Positions 41,111 through 51,050 are shown, counted from the stretch's first letter. The stretch is DNA of 64,000 nt from Acetobacter thailandicus (GCF_011516655.1 NZ_WOSV01000006.1:100481-164480); one strand, 5' to 3'. Numbers and translations: made by a program. The notes: generated from the sequence alone by a model not told the origin.

Positions 41111-44100
41111 GTGAATACTGATCAGGATATTGCTGTCATCGGGATAGGATGTCGGCTGCCCGCATCTGTAGAGACGCCGGAGCAGTTCTGGACATTTCTT
41201 TGCCAGCAGGGTGATGCATCTTCCGGTGTTCCGGCTGATCGCTGGAGCGTAAAGCGGTTTTATGCGCCTGATTATGACACGCCAGGTAAAACCTATATGC
41301 AGCGCGGGTCGTTCCTTGATCAGAAACTCGCGGATATGGAACCGCTGTTTTTTGGTATTTCCCCGCGTGAAGCCGTTATTATTGACACACAGCAGCGCGT
41401 TTTACTTGAAGTCGCGTGGGAGGCGTTAGAAAACGCCGGCATTCTGCCAGGTTCGCTCGCCGGGTCGCAGACCGGTGTTTATATGGGGTCATTCTCGCTC
41501 GACAGGCTTGTGGTCAGCGGCTCATCTGACAGCCGCCCGCTTATCCGCGATCATTACGCCGCAACAGCGGCCTCTGCCACCATGCTTGCCGCACGCCTTT
41601 CTTACAATTTTGATCTTCATGGGCCATCAATGTCGATCGACACGGCGTGTTCCTCGTCTCTTGTGGCGGTTCATCAGGCCTGCGTCAGTCTGCGTCATGG
41701 CGAAACCTCTCTGGCGCTGGCTGGCGGGGTGAACATTATGGGCGCGCCTTCAGCATCGATCACGATGTCAAAAGGCCATTTTATCTCGAAGGATGGCCGC
41801 TGCAAAAGTTTCTCTGATGATGCTGACGGATATGGCCGCGGAGAGGGGTGTGGCATAGTTGTGCTTAAACGCTTGGCAGATGCTGTGCGTGATGGCGATA
41901 TTCTCCATGGTGTAATCGCTGCTTCGGGTGTGAACCAGGACGGGCATACTTTCTCACTCACAATGCCCGATGAAGAAGCGCAGGCAGACCTGATTGAGCG
42001 CGTGGCTGAACGTGCAGACATCGACCTTGCCGCGGTAGGCTATGCGGAGGCCCACGGTACAGGCACCCCGGTCGGTGACCCGATTGAGGCCCGTGCTCTG
42101 GGGCGTGCTGTAGGGCAGGCCCGTAAAGCGACAGGCAGGCCGCTGCTTGTGGGGTCTATGAAGGCGAATTTTGGGCATCTTGAAGGGGCCGCAGGCGTTG
42201 CGGGGCTGATTAAAGCCGTGCTGTGCCTGAAAAATGCACAGGTGCCCCCGCAGGCGAATCTGACAGTTCTGAATAAAAATATTCCGTTTGATGAGCTGAA
42301 TCTGCGTGTTCCTGTTAAGGATATGGTCACGCTTGATACGGCAAAAGATATCTATTCTGTTGTTAATTCCTTTGGTTATGGCGGCACAAATGCTGTTGCT
42401 GTTTTGCGGGCCTGCCCTGAAAAAACAAAAACCGTTACGGCACAGCATGACGAGGCAGAGCGCCCTGAGGGGCATTACCTGCTGCCTGTTACGGCATTTA
42501 CCGAAAGCTCACTGAAAAAAATTGCAGCCAGTTATGCGACTCTGCTGTCTGACAGCTCTGTCGATCTGGCGGATATGTGCTTCTCTGCGGCAACAACGCG
42601 AACACCCCTTGAGTATTATGCAACGGTGCTCGCTAAAACCCGTGATGAAGCTGCTGCTGCTCTGAACGCGCTCGCCGCCGGTGCTGAGAGTGCCGCTGTT
42701 GTCAGGGGCAGAAAACAGGCCGAAAACCCCATGGGTGGCCCGGTTTTTGTGTTCTCTGGTATGGGTTCACAGGTTGAGGGCATGATGGCTCTGCTGTCGC
42801 ATGACCTGCCGGCACCGGCCCGTGCAATGGCTGAGAAGTGCGATGCCCTGTTTGCTAAGTTGCTTGGCTTCTCTCTGACAGAGTTCCTCTCCTTACCTGA
42901 GAATGCTGCCGAAGTGCATAAAACGCAGCTCGCCCAGCCTGCTATTTTCCTTGTGCAGATGACATTGTTCGAAGCTCTGCGTTTTTATGGTGTGACCCCG
43001 GCTGCGGTTACAGGTCATAGCGTGGGTGAGGTTGCGGCAGCCTGTGCGGCAGGCGTGCTGACCCTCGAAGATGCGGTGACGATTGCTTATTATCGCAGCC
43101 AGCATCAGAGCACACTGGCTGGCACGGGTACGATGCTGGCCGTGGGGCTGAATCAGGAGGAGGCAGAGGAGCGCTTTGTTTCTCGTTTTGGTCAGGGTGT
43201 CTGCACAGCTGTAGTAAACAGCAGCCGCCTGACCGTGCTGTCAGGGCCGCAAGAAACTCTTAGTATTATTGCTGATATCTGTAAGAAGAATAAAATCTTC
43301 AGTAAATTCCTGCCGGTTGAGCTGCCATATCATAACCCTGCAATGGAGAAGATTGAGGCCGGGTTTAAGAAAGATATTGCCGCTATCCCCTTCAGCCGGC
43401 CGGTATATCCGCTCTATTCTACGGTTACGGCCAGCCGGTGTGATGATGCTTTTTGTCATGATGCAGCCTACTGGTATGACAATACCCGTCTGCCTGTGCG
43501 TTTTAGTGACACGGTCGAAGCTCTGGCTGAAGATGGAGCCCGTGTTTTTATCGAAATTGCCGCGCAGCCGGTTCTTAGCAGTTCGCTGCGTGATGTGGCC
43601 AGAACTGTTACCGGCAATGCGACCATTCTGAGCTGCGTTGATACAAAAAAATATGACGAGCCCTTTATCGCCCGCACCCTGGCGCATCTGTTCATGGCGG
43701 GGGTCTCTCCCGACTGGGCGCGTGTAAGCGGTGGTGAGCGTATTGTGCTGCCACATTACGCCTGGACGCGTGAAAGCTTCTGGGTGGAGACACGTCTCTC
43801 CCGTCAGGACAGGCTGGACGAGACTGTCTACCCGGTTTTAGGCATGCAGGCCCCTGCGTCTCTGCCGACCTGGCTTGCCAGTGTAAACACAAACTATATG
43901 CCCTGGCTGCCTGACCATCAGATTGATGATCTGTGCCTCTTCCCGGCAGCAGGATATATTGAAGGTGCTGTTGCACTTCATGCTGTGCGCGAGAAGACTG
44001 ACGAGGTTATTCTCGAAGATATTGCGATTAATAAAGCCCTGCTGCTCGATGACAGGCTGGCAGATGTGCAGATGAGCTGGGTTTTTAACCCGGCAGATCA

Positions 44101-47100
44101 CAGTCTGACCGTGGCTTCGCGTGATATAAATGATGATGACAGTGCCTGGGTGCCGCACGCGACGATGAAAATTCTGAGCAGCGCGCCCTGGCCTGTTGCT
44201 GCCCCTGAGGTGACATTGCCTTATGCAGAGGGCAGCGTGCTGCATGCGGTCATGCCTCAGAAATTTTATGAAGAAATTAAAGAGTATGGTTTTGCTTATG
44301 GTCCGTCTTTTCAGACGATCATAAGTCTTGATATCGGGGATAAAATCTCACGCTCTGCGCTGAAGCTGGCTGACGAGCATGCGGGAGCAGCTGATGAATA
44401 TTTTCTGCACCCCACTTTGTGGGACGGCGCATTTCAGACGCTGATTGCCGCAGGTTATGGCACGGCAAAAGGTACGCTGTTTGTGCCAACAGGCATTCGT
44501 CAGGTCAGGCTGTATCACAAGGGCCTGTCAGCGGTGCGTGTGCATTGTGTGCTGACAAAGAAAACGGCCTCTGACATTCAGGGTAATATTCTGATTGTCA
44601 CAGAAAGCGGTGAGCTGGTTGCCGAGATTAAAGATTTCACAGCCAGAGCGATCAGAACAGCAGCCCGAAGCAATGATGACCTGCGGCGTAAAATTTATCG
44701 TAATGCGTGGGTAAAAACAGAGGATAAAAACATCCTTCTTGAAGAGAAGAAGGTGATTATCTGTGGTGCCCCCTCAGAACTTGCAAAGCGTGTGGCCGCA
44801 GAGCTTGCGCTTTATGCGGTTGAGGCTGAGCAGATCAGTGAGCCGGCACCGGGCAGTATTGACCCTGAGCTTTATAACAGCATCATTTATGTTGCTGACA
44901 AAAATGAAGAAGATCTTGGTATTGCCGAGCTGTGGAAGGTTAAAACCTTCTTTGATGCCGTTATTGAAAAAACAGAGCGTGAGCGCAGCTGTGTTGTGCA
45001 TGTTCTCACCTCAGGGGCTGTAACGCCTTACCCGCTTGAAAAAGGGAAAACACTGGCCCCTGACCAGGCTGCTGTCAGAGGTTTTGTGCGTGGGATACAG
45101 GCTGAAAAAAGTAATCTGTCGATTAAGCTGGTAGATATTGGCACTACCCCGGATGAGGATGTTATGCGCGCGCTGTGTGCAGAAATTCTCAATGGTGAAG
45201 ACCCTGAGGAGATGGAGGACGACGTTCTTCTCACCCCGCAGGCGCGTTTTGCAGGCCGCCTGCAGCGCAGTGAGGAGCCTCCTGCGCCGCAGCTTCTCCC
45301 CTTTTCGGCTGATGAGAGGGATGAAAATGGTGCTCTTGTTGCCGTGCGCCTGGAAACAGTTAAGGGGGCTGCCTTTGATGCACTGCATTATGAGCGGTTT
45401 GTCTGCCCGAAACTGAAAAAAGACGAGGTTCTGTTTCGTATTCTGGCAACAGCTCTTAATTTTAAAGATATTCTTAAAGCAACAGGTCTTTTGCCTGACA
45501 GCATTATGGATGGCACCTTCCATGGTCATGAAATGGGCTCTGAAGCGACGGCTGAAGTTGTTGCTGTGGGTGAGGGTGTTACCGGTTATGAAACTGGTAA
45601 ACGCTATGTTATTTCATGGCCCGGCGGTTTTGCGACCCATCTGGTAGCCCTTGCCAGTGAGATGATCAGCTACCCGCTCGATGCGCTCGATGTTGATTAT
45701 CTGCAGGCATCAACCCTGCCGATTGCCTCAGCCACAGCCTATTGCTCGCTGGTTAAACTGGCCCGCCTGCAAAAAGGTGAGACTGTGCTTATTCATGCCG
45801 GTACAGGTGGCGTGGGTATGACAGCCATTTATATTGCGCAGCATATTGGTGCCCGTATTTTTGCAACGGCTGGCAGTGAAGCCAAACGCGCTTACCTTAA
45901 AGAGCTTGGGTGTGAGCAGGTCTGGAGTTCAAGAACGCTGGAGTTTGCGGAGGGCATTCGTGACGTGACGCAGGGGCGTGGCGTTGATGTTGTACTCAAT
46001 TCTCTGCCAGGTGATGCGCTGTCGCATAGTGTGGCTGTTGTTGCCCCTTATGGCCGCTTTGTTGAAATTGGCAAAAAAGACATTATCGAAAATAATGGTC
46101 TTCCGCTTATGCCATTTAATCAGAACATGGCGTTCTTCTCCTTCGACCTTGACCGGATGATGCTGGAGCAGAAGGAGGATGTGCGTGAGCTGATGAAAGA
46201 AATGGCGCAGCTGCACAGGCAGGGCGTTATTAAACTGCCGGCTGTTACGGGCTATCCGGCGGCTAAGGTGGCTGATGCGTTCCGTTTCCTTGCATCATCC
46301 TCTCACATTGGTAAAGTTGTTGTTGATTACACAAAACTTGAGGATGTTACAGCTTATCCTCTGCCACGCAGGCAGCCGTTTGTCAGGTCTGATGTGACCT
46401 ATCTGGTCACGGGCGGCGCTGGTGGCTTTGGTTTTGCGACTGTTAAGTGGCTGCTCGACCAGGGGGCTAAACATTTTGTGCTTGTCGGCCGCCGCCCTGA
46501 AACGGATGAGGATGTGACAGAGAAGCTGGCTTTCCTCAGAGAGTGTGATGCCAGTGTGCTGTATTTCTCAGCTGATTGTGCCAGTGAAAAAGACCTTGAT
46601 ATGGTTTTTGCTCAGGCACAGAAAAAACTACCTCCCATTAAAGGGGTTTTCCATTGTGCGGCTGTGCTTGATGATGCGCTTGTCGTTAATATGACGCAGG
46701 AAAAAATTGCAAAGGTTATGACCACAAAAGCGAAAACTGCGGTTTTTCTTGATAAAAAAACGCAGAATATGACGCTTGATTATTTTGTAATGTATGCATC
46801 AGCCACGACCATGCTGGGTAATATCGGGCAGAGTAATTATATGGCGGCCAACACTGTGCTGAATGCATTGTCGTGGAACCGTTTTAACCGTGGCCTGCCT
46901 TCTCTGACTGTTGACTGGGGTGGCATTGCTGATGTGGGTATGCTGAGCCGCAATGATGTTGCGGCCAGAACGCTCGAAATGGTGGGGCTGCGCAGCATTA
47001 CAGCGCGCCAGGCGCTTGATGCCCTGCCGGTGATGCTGTCGTTTGACCTGCCCGACCTGGGTTATATGGATATTGACTGGGAAAAATGGAGTAAGTCTGC

Positions 47101-47476
47101 GCGCACCAGCACACGTTTGCTGCGTTTTTCACAGGTTATTCTGAACAGTCTTGGTAATGCCGTTACCAGTGAGCGGCTCGCAAGGCTTGTCAGGCTGCCT
47201 GATAAAGAACGTCTGCCCTATGTCATTGAGCAGATGAAAGCACTTATTTCAGAGACAACGCATGTCAAACCTGAAGATATTGCTTCGACTGCGCGCCTGT
47301 CTGAGCTGGGTATTGATTCTCTTGCCGCAGTTGAGTTGCAGACCTCAGTGAAAAATGAGCTTGGTGTTGAAATTTCTGTTCTGCACCTGGCAAAAGATAA
47401 CACTATTGAGAATATGTCGAAATTTATTCTCGATCGTATCAATGTAAAAAATATAACGTCTTCTGAGAGTGAATAA
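41111..47476 (+). CDS. Type I polyketide synthase, single fully reducing module (KS-AT-DH-ER-KR-ACP)
   Basis: 2121 residues from GTG 41111 (ACAGGAGG upstream). Domains in order: KS ~5-430 with Cys180 (DTACSSSL), His315 (EAHGTGT) and His356; AT ~535-830 with Ser637 (GHSVGE); DH ~905-1180 with His936 and Asp1105 (DGAFQ), though HxxxGxxxxP reads HQIDDLCLFP; ER ~1420-1720 with HAGTGGVG at 1562-1569; KR ~1755-1960 with GGAGGFG, Ser1897 and Tyr1910; ACP ~2030-2110 with Ser2070 (GIDSL). The architecture is that of mycocerosate-synthase-type enzymes that extend acyl chains by fully reduced units. There is no thioesterase or reductase. The acyl-AMP ligase genes downstream probably supply a fatty starter. 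Confidence 0.93.
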   Translation: MNTDQDIAVIGIGCRLPASVETPEQFWTFLCQQGDASSGVPADRWSVKRFYAPDYDTPGKTYMQRGSFLDQKLADMEPLFFGISPREAVIIDTQQRVLLEVAWEALENAGILPGSLAGSQTGVYMGSFSLDRLVVSGSSDSRPLIRDHYAATAASATMLAARLSYNFDLHGPSMSIDTACSSSLVAVHQACVSLRHGETSLALAGGVNIMGAPSASITMSKGHFISKDGRCKSFSDDADGYGRGEGCGIVVLKRLADAVRDGDILHGVIAASGVNQDGHTFSLTMPDEEAQADLIERVAERADIDLAAVGYAEAHGTGTPVGDPIEARALGRAVGQARKATGRPLLVGSMKANFGHLEGAAGVAGLIKAVLCLKNAQVPPQANLTVLNKNIPFDELNLRVPVKDMVTLDTAKDIYSVVNSFGYGGTNAVAVLRACPEKTKTVTAQHDEAERPEGHYLLPVTAFTESSLKKIAASYATLLSDSSVDLADMCFSAATTRTPLEYYATVLAKTRDEAAAALNALAAGAESAAVVRGRKQAENPMGGPVFVFSGMGSQVEGMMALLSHDLPAPARAMAEKCDALFAKLLGFSLTEFLSLPENAAEVHKTQLAQPAIFLVQMTLFEALRFYGVTPAAVTGHSVGEVAAACAAGVLTLEDAVTIAYYRSQHQSTLAGTGTMLAVGLNQEEAEERFVSRFGQGVCTAVVNSSRLTVLSGPQETLSIIADICKKNKIFSKFLPVELPYHNPAMEKIEAGFKKDIAAIPFSRPVYPLYSTVTASRCDDAFCHDAAYWYDNTRLPVRFSDTVEALAEDGARVFIEIAAQPVLSSSLRDVARTVTGNATILSCVDTKKYDEPFIARTLAHLFMAGVSPDWARVSGGERIVLPHYAWTRESFWVETRLSRQDRLDETVYPVLGMQAPASLPTWLASVNTNYMPWLPDHQIDDLCLFPAAGYIEGAVALHAVREKTDEVILEDIAINKALLLDDRLADVQMSWVFNPADHSLTVASRDINDDDSAWVPHATMKILSSAPWPVAAPEVTLPYAEGSVLHAVMPQKFYEEIKEYGFAYGPSFQTIISLDIGDKISRSALKLADEHAGAADEYFLHPTLWDGAFQTLIAAGYGTAKGTLFVPTGIRQVRLYHKGLSAVRVHCVLTKKTASDIQGNILIVTESGELVAEIKDFTARAIRTAARSNDDLRRKIYRNAWVKTEDKNILLEEKKVIICGAPSELAKRVAAELALYAVEAEQISEPAPGSIDPELYNSIIYVADKNEEDLGIAELWKVKTFFDAVIEKTERERSCVVHVLTSGAVTPYPLEKGKTLAPDQAAVRGFVRGIQAEKSNLSIKLVDIGTTPDEDVMRALCAEILNGEDPEEMEDDVLLTPQARFAGRLQRSEEPPAPQLLPFSADERDENGALVAVRLETVKGAAFDALHYERFVCPKLKKDEVLFRILATALNFKDILKATGLLPDSIMDGTFHGHEMGSEATAEVVAVGEGVTGYETGKRYVISWPGGFATHLVALASEMISYPLDALDVDYLQASTLPIASATAYCSLVKLARLQKGETVLIHAGTGGVGMTAIYIAQHIGARIFATAGSEAKRAYLKELGCEQVWSSRTLEFAEGIRDVTQGRGVDVVLNSLPGDALSHSVAVVAPYGRFVEIGKKDIIENNGLPLMPFNQNMAFFSFDLDRMMLEQKEDVRELMKEMAQLHRQGVIKLPAVTGYPAAKVADAFRFLASSSHIGKVVVDYTKLEDVTAYPLPRRQPFVRSDVTYLVTGGAGGFGFATVKWLLDQGAKHFVLVGRRPETDEDVTEKLAFLRECDASVLYFSADCASEKDLDMVFAQAQKKLPPIKGVFHCAAVLDDALVVNMTQEKIAKVMTTKAKTAVFLDKKTQNMTLDYFVMYASATTMLGNIGQSNYMAANTVLNALSWNRFNRGLPSLTVDWGGIADVGMLSRNDVAARTLEMVGLRSITARQALDALPVMLSFDLPDLGYMDIDWEKWSKSARTSTRLLRFSQVILNSLGNAVTSERLARLVRLPDKERLPYVIEQMKALISETTHVKPEDIASTARLSELGIDSLAAVELQTSVKNELGVEISVLHLAKDNTIENMSKFILDRINVKNITSSESE

Positions 47477-47562
47477 ACTTAAGTCAAAAAAGACTTAAAA
47501 TGTTATTATTTTCTTTTTTATTTTTTTATTTATTTATTTATTTATTATAAAAGGTAATTTCA
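47477..47562 (+). promoter_or_regulatory. PKS-ANL intergenic leader: hairpin and (TTTA)5 repeat
   Basis: Just after the PKS stop TTAAGTC (47479-47485) pairs with GACTTAA (47492-47498) around six A. Five perfect TTTA units occupy 47525-47544, directly before AAAAGG (ribosome site) and the ATG at 47563. Change in unit number would alter the spacer, not the coding frame. Confidence 0.6.
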
Positions 47563-49023
47563 ATGCTTGTGGATATTATACACGATAAACTTAAAAATAC
47601 CTCTGGTGAGATTATCTTCAGAGATATCTCGCGTGAGTGGAGTTATGGCGAATTTCATCAGAATATCGTCCATGTTGCTCATGCTCTGGGAAAAATTAAA
47701 GAGGCAGGCTGTGCACTGGTTGGTGTGAAATGTGCCAGCCAGTACAATCATCTCGTTATTATTTTTGCACTTGATATGCTTGGTGTGGCGTCGGTCTCTT
47801 TGCCAGAGGGATTTGGTTCGATGTTCAGAAGTTATGTTGAGCTGACAAAACCTGATCTGATTTTAACAGATGATTCGTATGAAGGTGATATTCCCTCTGT
47901 TAAGTTCTCTGGCCTGAGTTTTCCGTCAACACTGCATATGGAGACAATTGCCAGCGACGAACGCTCTCCTGACGAAATCTGTCGTGTGTCAGTTGCTGCG
48001 GGAACTGATGTCACCGCGCGCAAAATTTATATCGATGCCACGAACTTTCATCAGAATATTCATCGTCTGATACAGAGCGTTAACGAAATGAGAAGTGCAG
48101 ATAAATACGATGTTTTTTGCTTTCTCGGTATTGATCTGCTCAGTGGTTTTCAGATCCGTCTTGCCGCTATCTTATCCGGCGGGTGCCTGAACTTCTTTAA
48201 CCGTTCAAATATACATTATCTTTTCAGGCGGGAACGGCCTTCGGTTTTTATTCTCTCTCCGCTGCATCTCGAAATTCTGGTCTCAGCGCTGCCGCCACTC
48301 AGCAGGCCTGATGACACGGTGGAAATTATCGTTATTGGTGGCGCGCTGCCACCGGAACTTGAGAAGAAAACCAGAGCAGGCCTGAGTACCAGAATTCATG
48401 TTATTTACGGGACGGAAGAAACCGGGGCTGTTGCTGTCAGGAGTGTGCGCGACGGACTGGCGCCTGAAAGTGCTGGTTTTATTGTACCGTGGATGACCGT
48501 TGAGGCTGTCGATCAGGATAATAAAAAAATTAAAGAGGGGAATGTCGCCGGTCTTTTACGGATACAGGGCGATACACTGAATAAAGGCTATCTTGAAGAA
48601 TATTTCAGTGACCGTTTTGTTGGTGGCTGGTTTTATCCCGGTGATATAGGGCGTATTTATAATCAAAAAGAACTGTTTATTGTGAGCCGTGCTGATAACC
48701 TTATTTCTTTTGGGGGGGATAAGTTCTCAGTTGCACGCCTTGATGAGGTTTGTAAGGCTTACCCGGGTATTCAGGACGGATGTATTTTTGCTGTGCCCGA
48801 TGCCAGTGGTGTGCATATGCCCTATGTTGCTATTATATGCCATGAGCAGATTGATATTTCTGAACTCTCCAGAAAAATGCATGATATTTATGAAAATATG
48901 CCAACGCTTACGGTTATCTGGGTTGATCAGATTCCCCTTGATGACGCCGGTAATCCTGACAGAGTACTGCTGACCGAAATGGTGCTGAACGAGAGGAAGC
49001 AACGGTCAGCGCGTATGCATTAA
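47563..49023 (+). CDS. Degenerate ANL-superfamily (acyl-adenylate-forming) protein
   Basis: 486 residues. The overall fold of AMP-forming synthetases is visible: YGTEETGAVAV (A5), GGWFYPGDIGRIY (A7) and FIVSRADNLISFGGDKFS (A8). The phosphate-binding loop that normally reads SGTTGxPK is instead AAGTDVTARK (about 145-154), and the C-terminal catalytic Lys (G-K) is replaced by GNPDR (about 463-467). It may be a weak or non-adenylating partner, for example a transferase or scaffold. It sits between the PKS and an intact acyl-AMP ligase on the same strand, so a role in the same pathway is likely. Confidence 0.8.
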   Translation: MLVDIIHDKLKNTSGEIIFRDISREWSYGEFHQNIVHVAHALGKIKEAGCALVGVKCASQYNHLVIIFALDMLGVASVSLPEGFGSMFRSYVELTKPDLILTDDSYEGDIPSVKFSGLSFPSTLHMETIASDERSPDEICRVSVAAGTDVTARKIYIDATNFHQNIHRLIQSVNEMRSADKYDVFCFLGIDLLSGFQIRLAAILSGGCLNFFNRSNIHYLFRRERPSVFILSPLHLEILVSALPPLSRPDDTVEIIVIGGALPPELEKKTRAGLSTRIHVIYGTEETGAVAVRSVRDGLAPESAGFIVPWMTVEAVDQDNKKIKEGNVAGLLRIQGDTLNKGYLEEYFSDRFVGGWFYPGDIGRIYNQKELFIVSRADNLISFGGDKFSVARLDEVCKAYPGIQDGCIFAVPDASGVHMPYVAIICHEQIDISELSRKMHDIYENMPTLTVIWVDQIPLDDAGNPDRVLLTEMVLNERKQRSARMH

Positions 49024-49139
49024 ATGTTGAATATGCAGAATATAAAGTGATGTTATACATTTTGAAATCTATGGTTACTTGTATGATGTCATGAAAGTAT
49101 TAAAGTGTACTTTTATGAAGTAGCTGCAAGGCAGTGATT

Positions 49140-50945
49140 ATGGTTAAAAAATTTATTTGTTCAGAAAATAATGGAAAATATTATATTGACTGGGGCGAAA
49201 ATACACTCGTTGATGCATTAGCTTATCATCGTCACAGAACACCCGATCATGAAGTGTATAAATTTCTTGGGGATGGTGAAAATGAGACTGACAGCACGAC
49301 ATTTTCACAATTACAGGACTTTTCATTCCGGCTTGGTGCCTGGCTGAAAAGAGTGCTCAGAAGTGGTTCGCGGGTTATTTTACTGTATGACAGCAGCCTC
49401 GATTATATTCGTGGCATTATGGGGTGTATGACAGCGGGTATGGTGCCGGTGTCGGGGGTTTATCCCAGGTCCTATAATGTGCTTGAGCGTTTTGCACATG
49501 TGCAGAAAGATTCTCAGGCTGTGGCCGTTATCGGGCCTAAAGTTATTCTGAGCGAATTTCAGAAGCATTTTACAGGTAAGATGCTTGGTGCAGGTTTTTT
49601 ATGGATCCCTACAGACGTTATACCTGCCACTTATACACTGGTAACACCTGACCGGAAAAAAGATGATATTGCCCTGATACAATATACTTCAGGGTCAACC
49701 AGTAAGCCTAAAGGTGTGGTGCTTACGCATCGTAATCTGTCTCATAATATTGCGTTACAGGTTATGGCATTCAGCTTTACGCGGGCCGACCTTTGCGGGG
49801 TAAACTGGCTGCCTCTGACGCATGATATGGGGCTTATTGGTGGTGCCCTGATTATTCTGGCGGTCGGAGCTCAGTGTGTTTTACTCCCGCCGGAGAAAGT
49901 GCTCGAAAAACCTGTAAGGTGGCTCAGTGCAATCAGTAAGTATCAGGCCAGCATTTCAGGCGGGCCGAACTTTATTTATGACGCCTGTATAAGCCGTATC
50001 TCAGCAGAGGAGGCCGCTGGTCTGTCTTTATCCCGCTGGCAGCTGGCCTCTAATGGTGCTGAATATATCTCGCGCAGCACGATGGATAAATTTGCACAGC
50101 ATTTTACTGCTGCCGGTTTTAAAAAGACTGCATTTTCGTCCTGCTATGGTCTGGCTGAAGCCACGCTGATGGCGACTGCGGGTGAGCGCGGGCAGGGTAT
50201 TACATTCGGGTCTTTTTCGCGCAGCAATCTGTCGCTCGGTGTGGTTGCTCCCCCTCAAAATACGCTCGATGAACGGCTTATTGCGTCATGTGGCCGGGTG
50301 GCTGAGGCTGGCAGCGTGGCTATTACCCGCCCCGAAAGCGGTGAGATGCTTCCGCCAGGCCAGGTGGGAGAAATCTGCCTGCATAGTCAGAGTGTCTCCC
50401 CTGGTTATGTTTCACAGTTTCCGGCTGGTGTCATAAATACCGGCAAAGGTGACAGGGGGCATTACCTGCAAACCGGAGACAGAGGATTTTTGTTCGAAGA
50501 CCAGCTTTATGTTGTCGGACGGTTTGATAACCGTATTGAGATCAGTCAGCAGGTTTTTGATGTGGAGGATATTATTTCAGCCCTTGGGCTGGCAGACCCT
50601 GACGTAACGCTTTCCAATACTATTGTATTTGATCAGATTGTGCATGGCGGTGACCAGGAGCTGTTTGTTATTGTCGAAAATACAGCTGATGATAATGACG
50701 CATTGCGCGCCAGAGCTGATGCCCTGGCACAAATCATTTTCAGAACCTGGCGTATCAATTTATGCGCGGTTGCATTTGTCAGGAAAGGAAACCTGATGAA
50801 AACATCAAGCGGTAAAATCAGAATGCGTCTCTCGCAGGAGATGTTTCTCGAAAAGAAATTTACGATCCTTTTCGAAAAGAAATTCGATAAAGCCTCGTTC
50901 AGGACAGTTTCTATCTTAAAAGAAGAAACAGCTTCTCATCATTAG
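49140..50945 (+). CDS. Fatty acyl-AMP ligase (FAAL)
   Basis: 601 residues from ATG 49140. FAALs activate fatty acids as acyl-AMP and load them onto an ACP. Motifs: QYTSGSTSKPKGVVLTHRNL (A3), NWLPLTHDMGLIGG (the FAAL HDMGLI element), FSSCYGLAEATLMA (A5), YLQTGDRGF (A7), GRFDNRIEISQQVFDVEDI (A8) and KTSSGKIRMRL (A10 Lys). All catalytic residues appear intact. As the third gene after the PKS it most likely primes the PKS ACP with a medium or long chain. Two terminators follow. Confidence 0.9.
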   Translation: MVKKFICSENNGKYYIDWGENTLVDALAYHRHRTPDHEVYKFLGDGENETDSTTFSQLQDFSFRLGAWLKRVLRSGSRVILLYDSSLDYIRGIMGCMTAGMVPVSGVYPRSYNVLERFAHVQKDSQAVAVIGPKVILSEFQKHFTGKMLGAGFLWIPTDVIPATYTLVTPDRKKDDIALIQYTSGSTSKPKGVVLTHRNLSHNIALQVMAFSFTRADLCGVNWLPLTHDMGLIGGALIILAVGAQCVLLPPEKVLEKPVRWLSAISKYQASISGGPNFIYDACISRISAEEAAGLSLSRWQLASNGAEYISRSTMDKFAQHFTAAGFKKTAFSSCYGLAEATLMATAGERGQGITFGSFSRSNLSLGVVAPPQNTLDERLIASCGRVAEAGSVAITRPESGEMLPPGQVGEICLHSQSVSPGYVSQFPAGVINTGKGDRGHYLQTGDRGFLFEDQLYVVGRFDNRIEISQQVFDVEDIISALGLADPDVTLSNTIVFDQIVHGGDQELFVIVENTADDNDALRARADALAQIIFRTWRINLCAVAFVRKGNLMKTSSGKIRMRLSQEMFLEKKFTILFEKKFDKASFRTVSILKEETASHH

Positions 50946-50968
50946 TTATAAAAATATCTGGCTGAGAC

Positions 50969-51047
50969 GGCCCGGACTGATAACCGGGCCAGGTTTTAAA
51001 CATGAACGAAAGATGCTGCCATGTTCAGGCCCGGCAGCATCTTTTTT
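50969..51047 (+). terminator. Tandem terminators after the PKS-FAAL unit
   Basis: First stem: GGCCCGG/CCGGGCC (50969-50975 with 50984-50990) then AGGTTTT. Second: AGATGCTGCC/GGCAGCATCT (51011-51020 with 51033-51042), perfect, followed by TTTTT. The second ends 4 bp before the stop of the convergent VOC gene. Confidence 0.85.
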
Positions 51048-51050
51048 ACT

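Noticed and set aside
43241..43756. Minus-strand frames inside the PKS gene
   Set aside because: They lie antisense to the AT domain and have no coding features.
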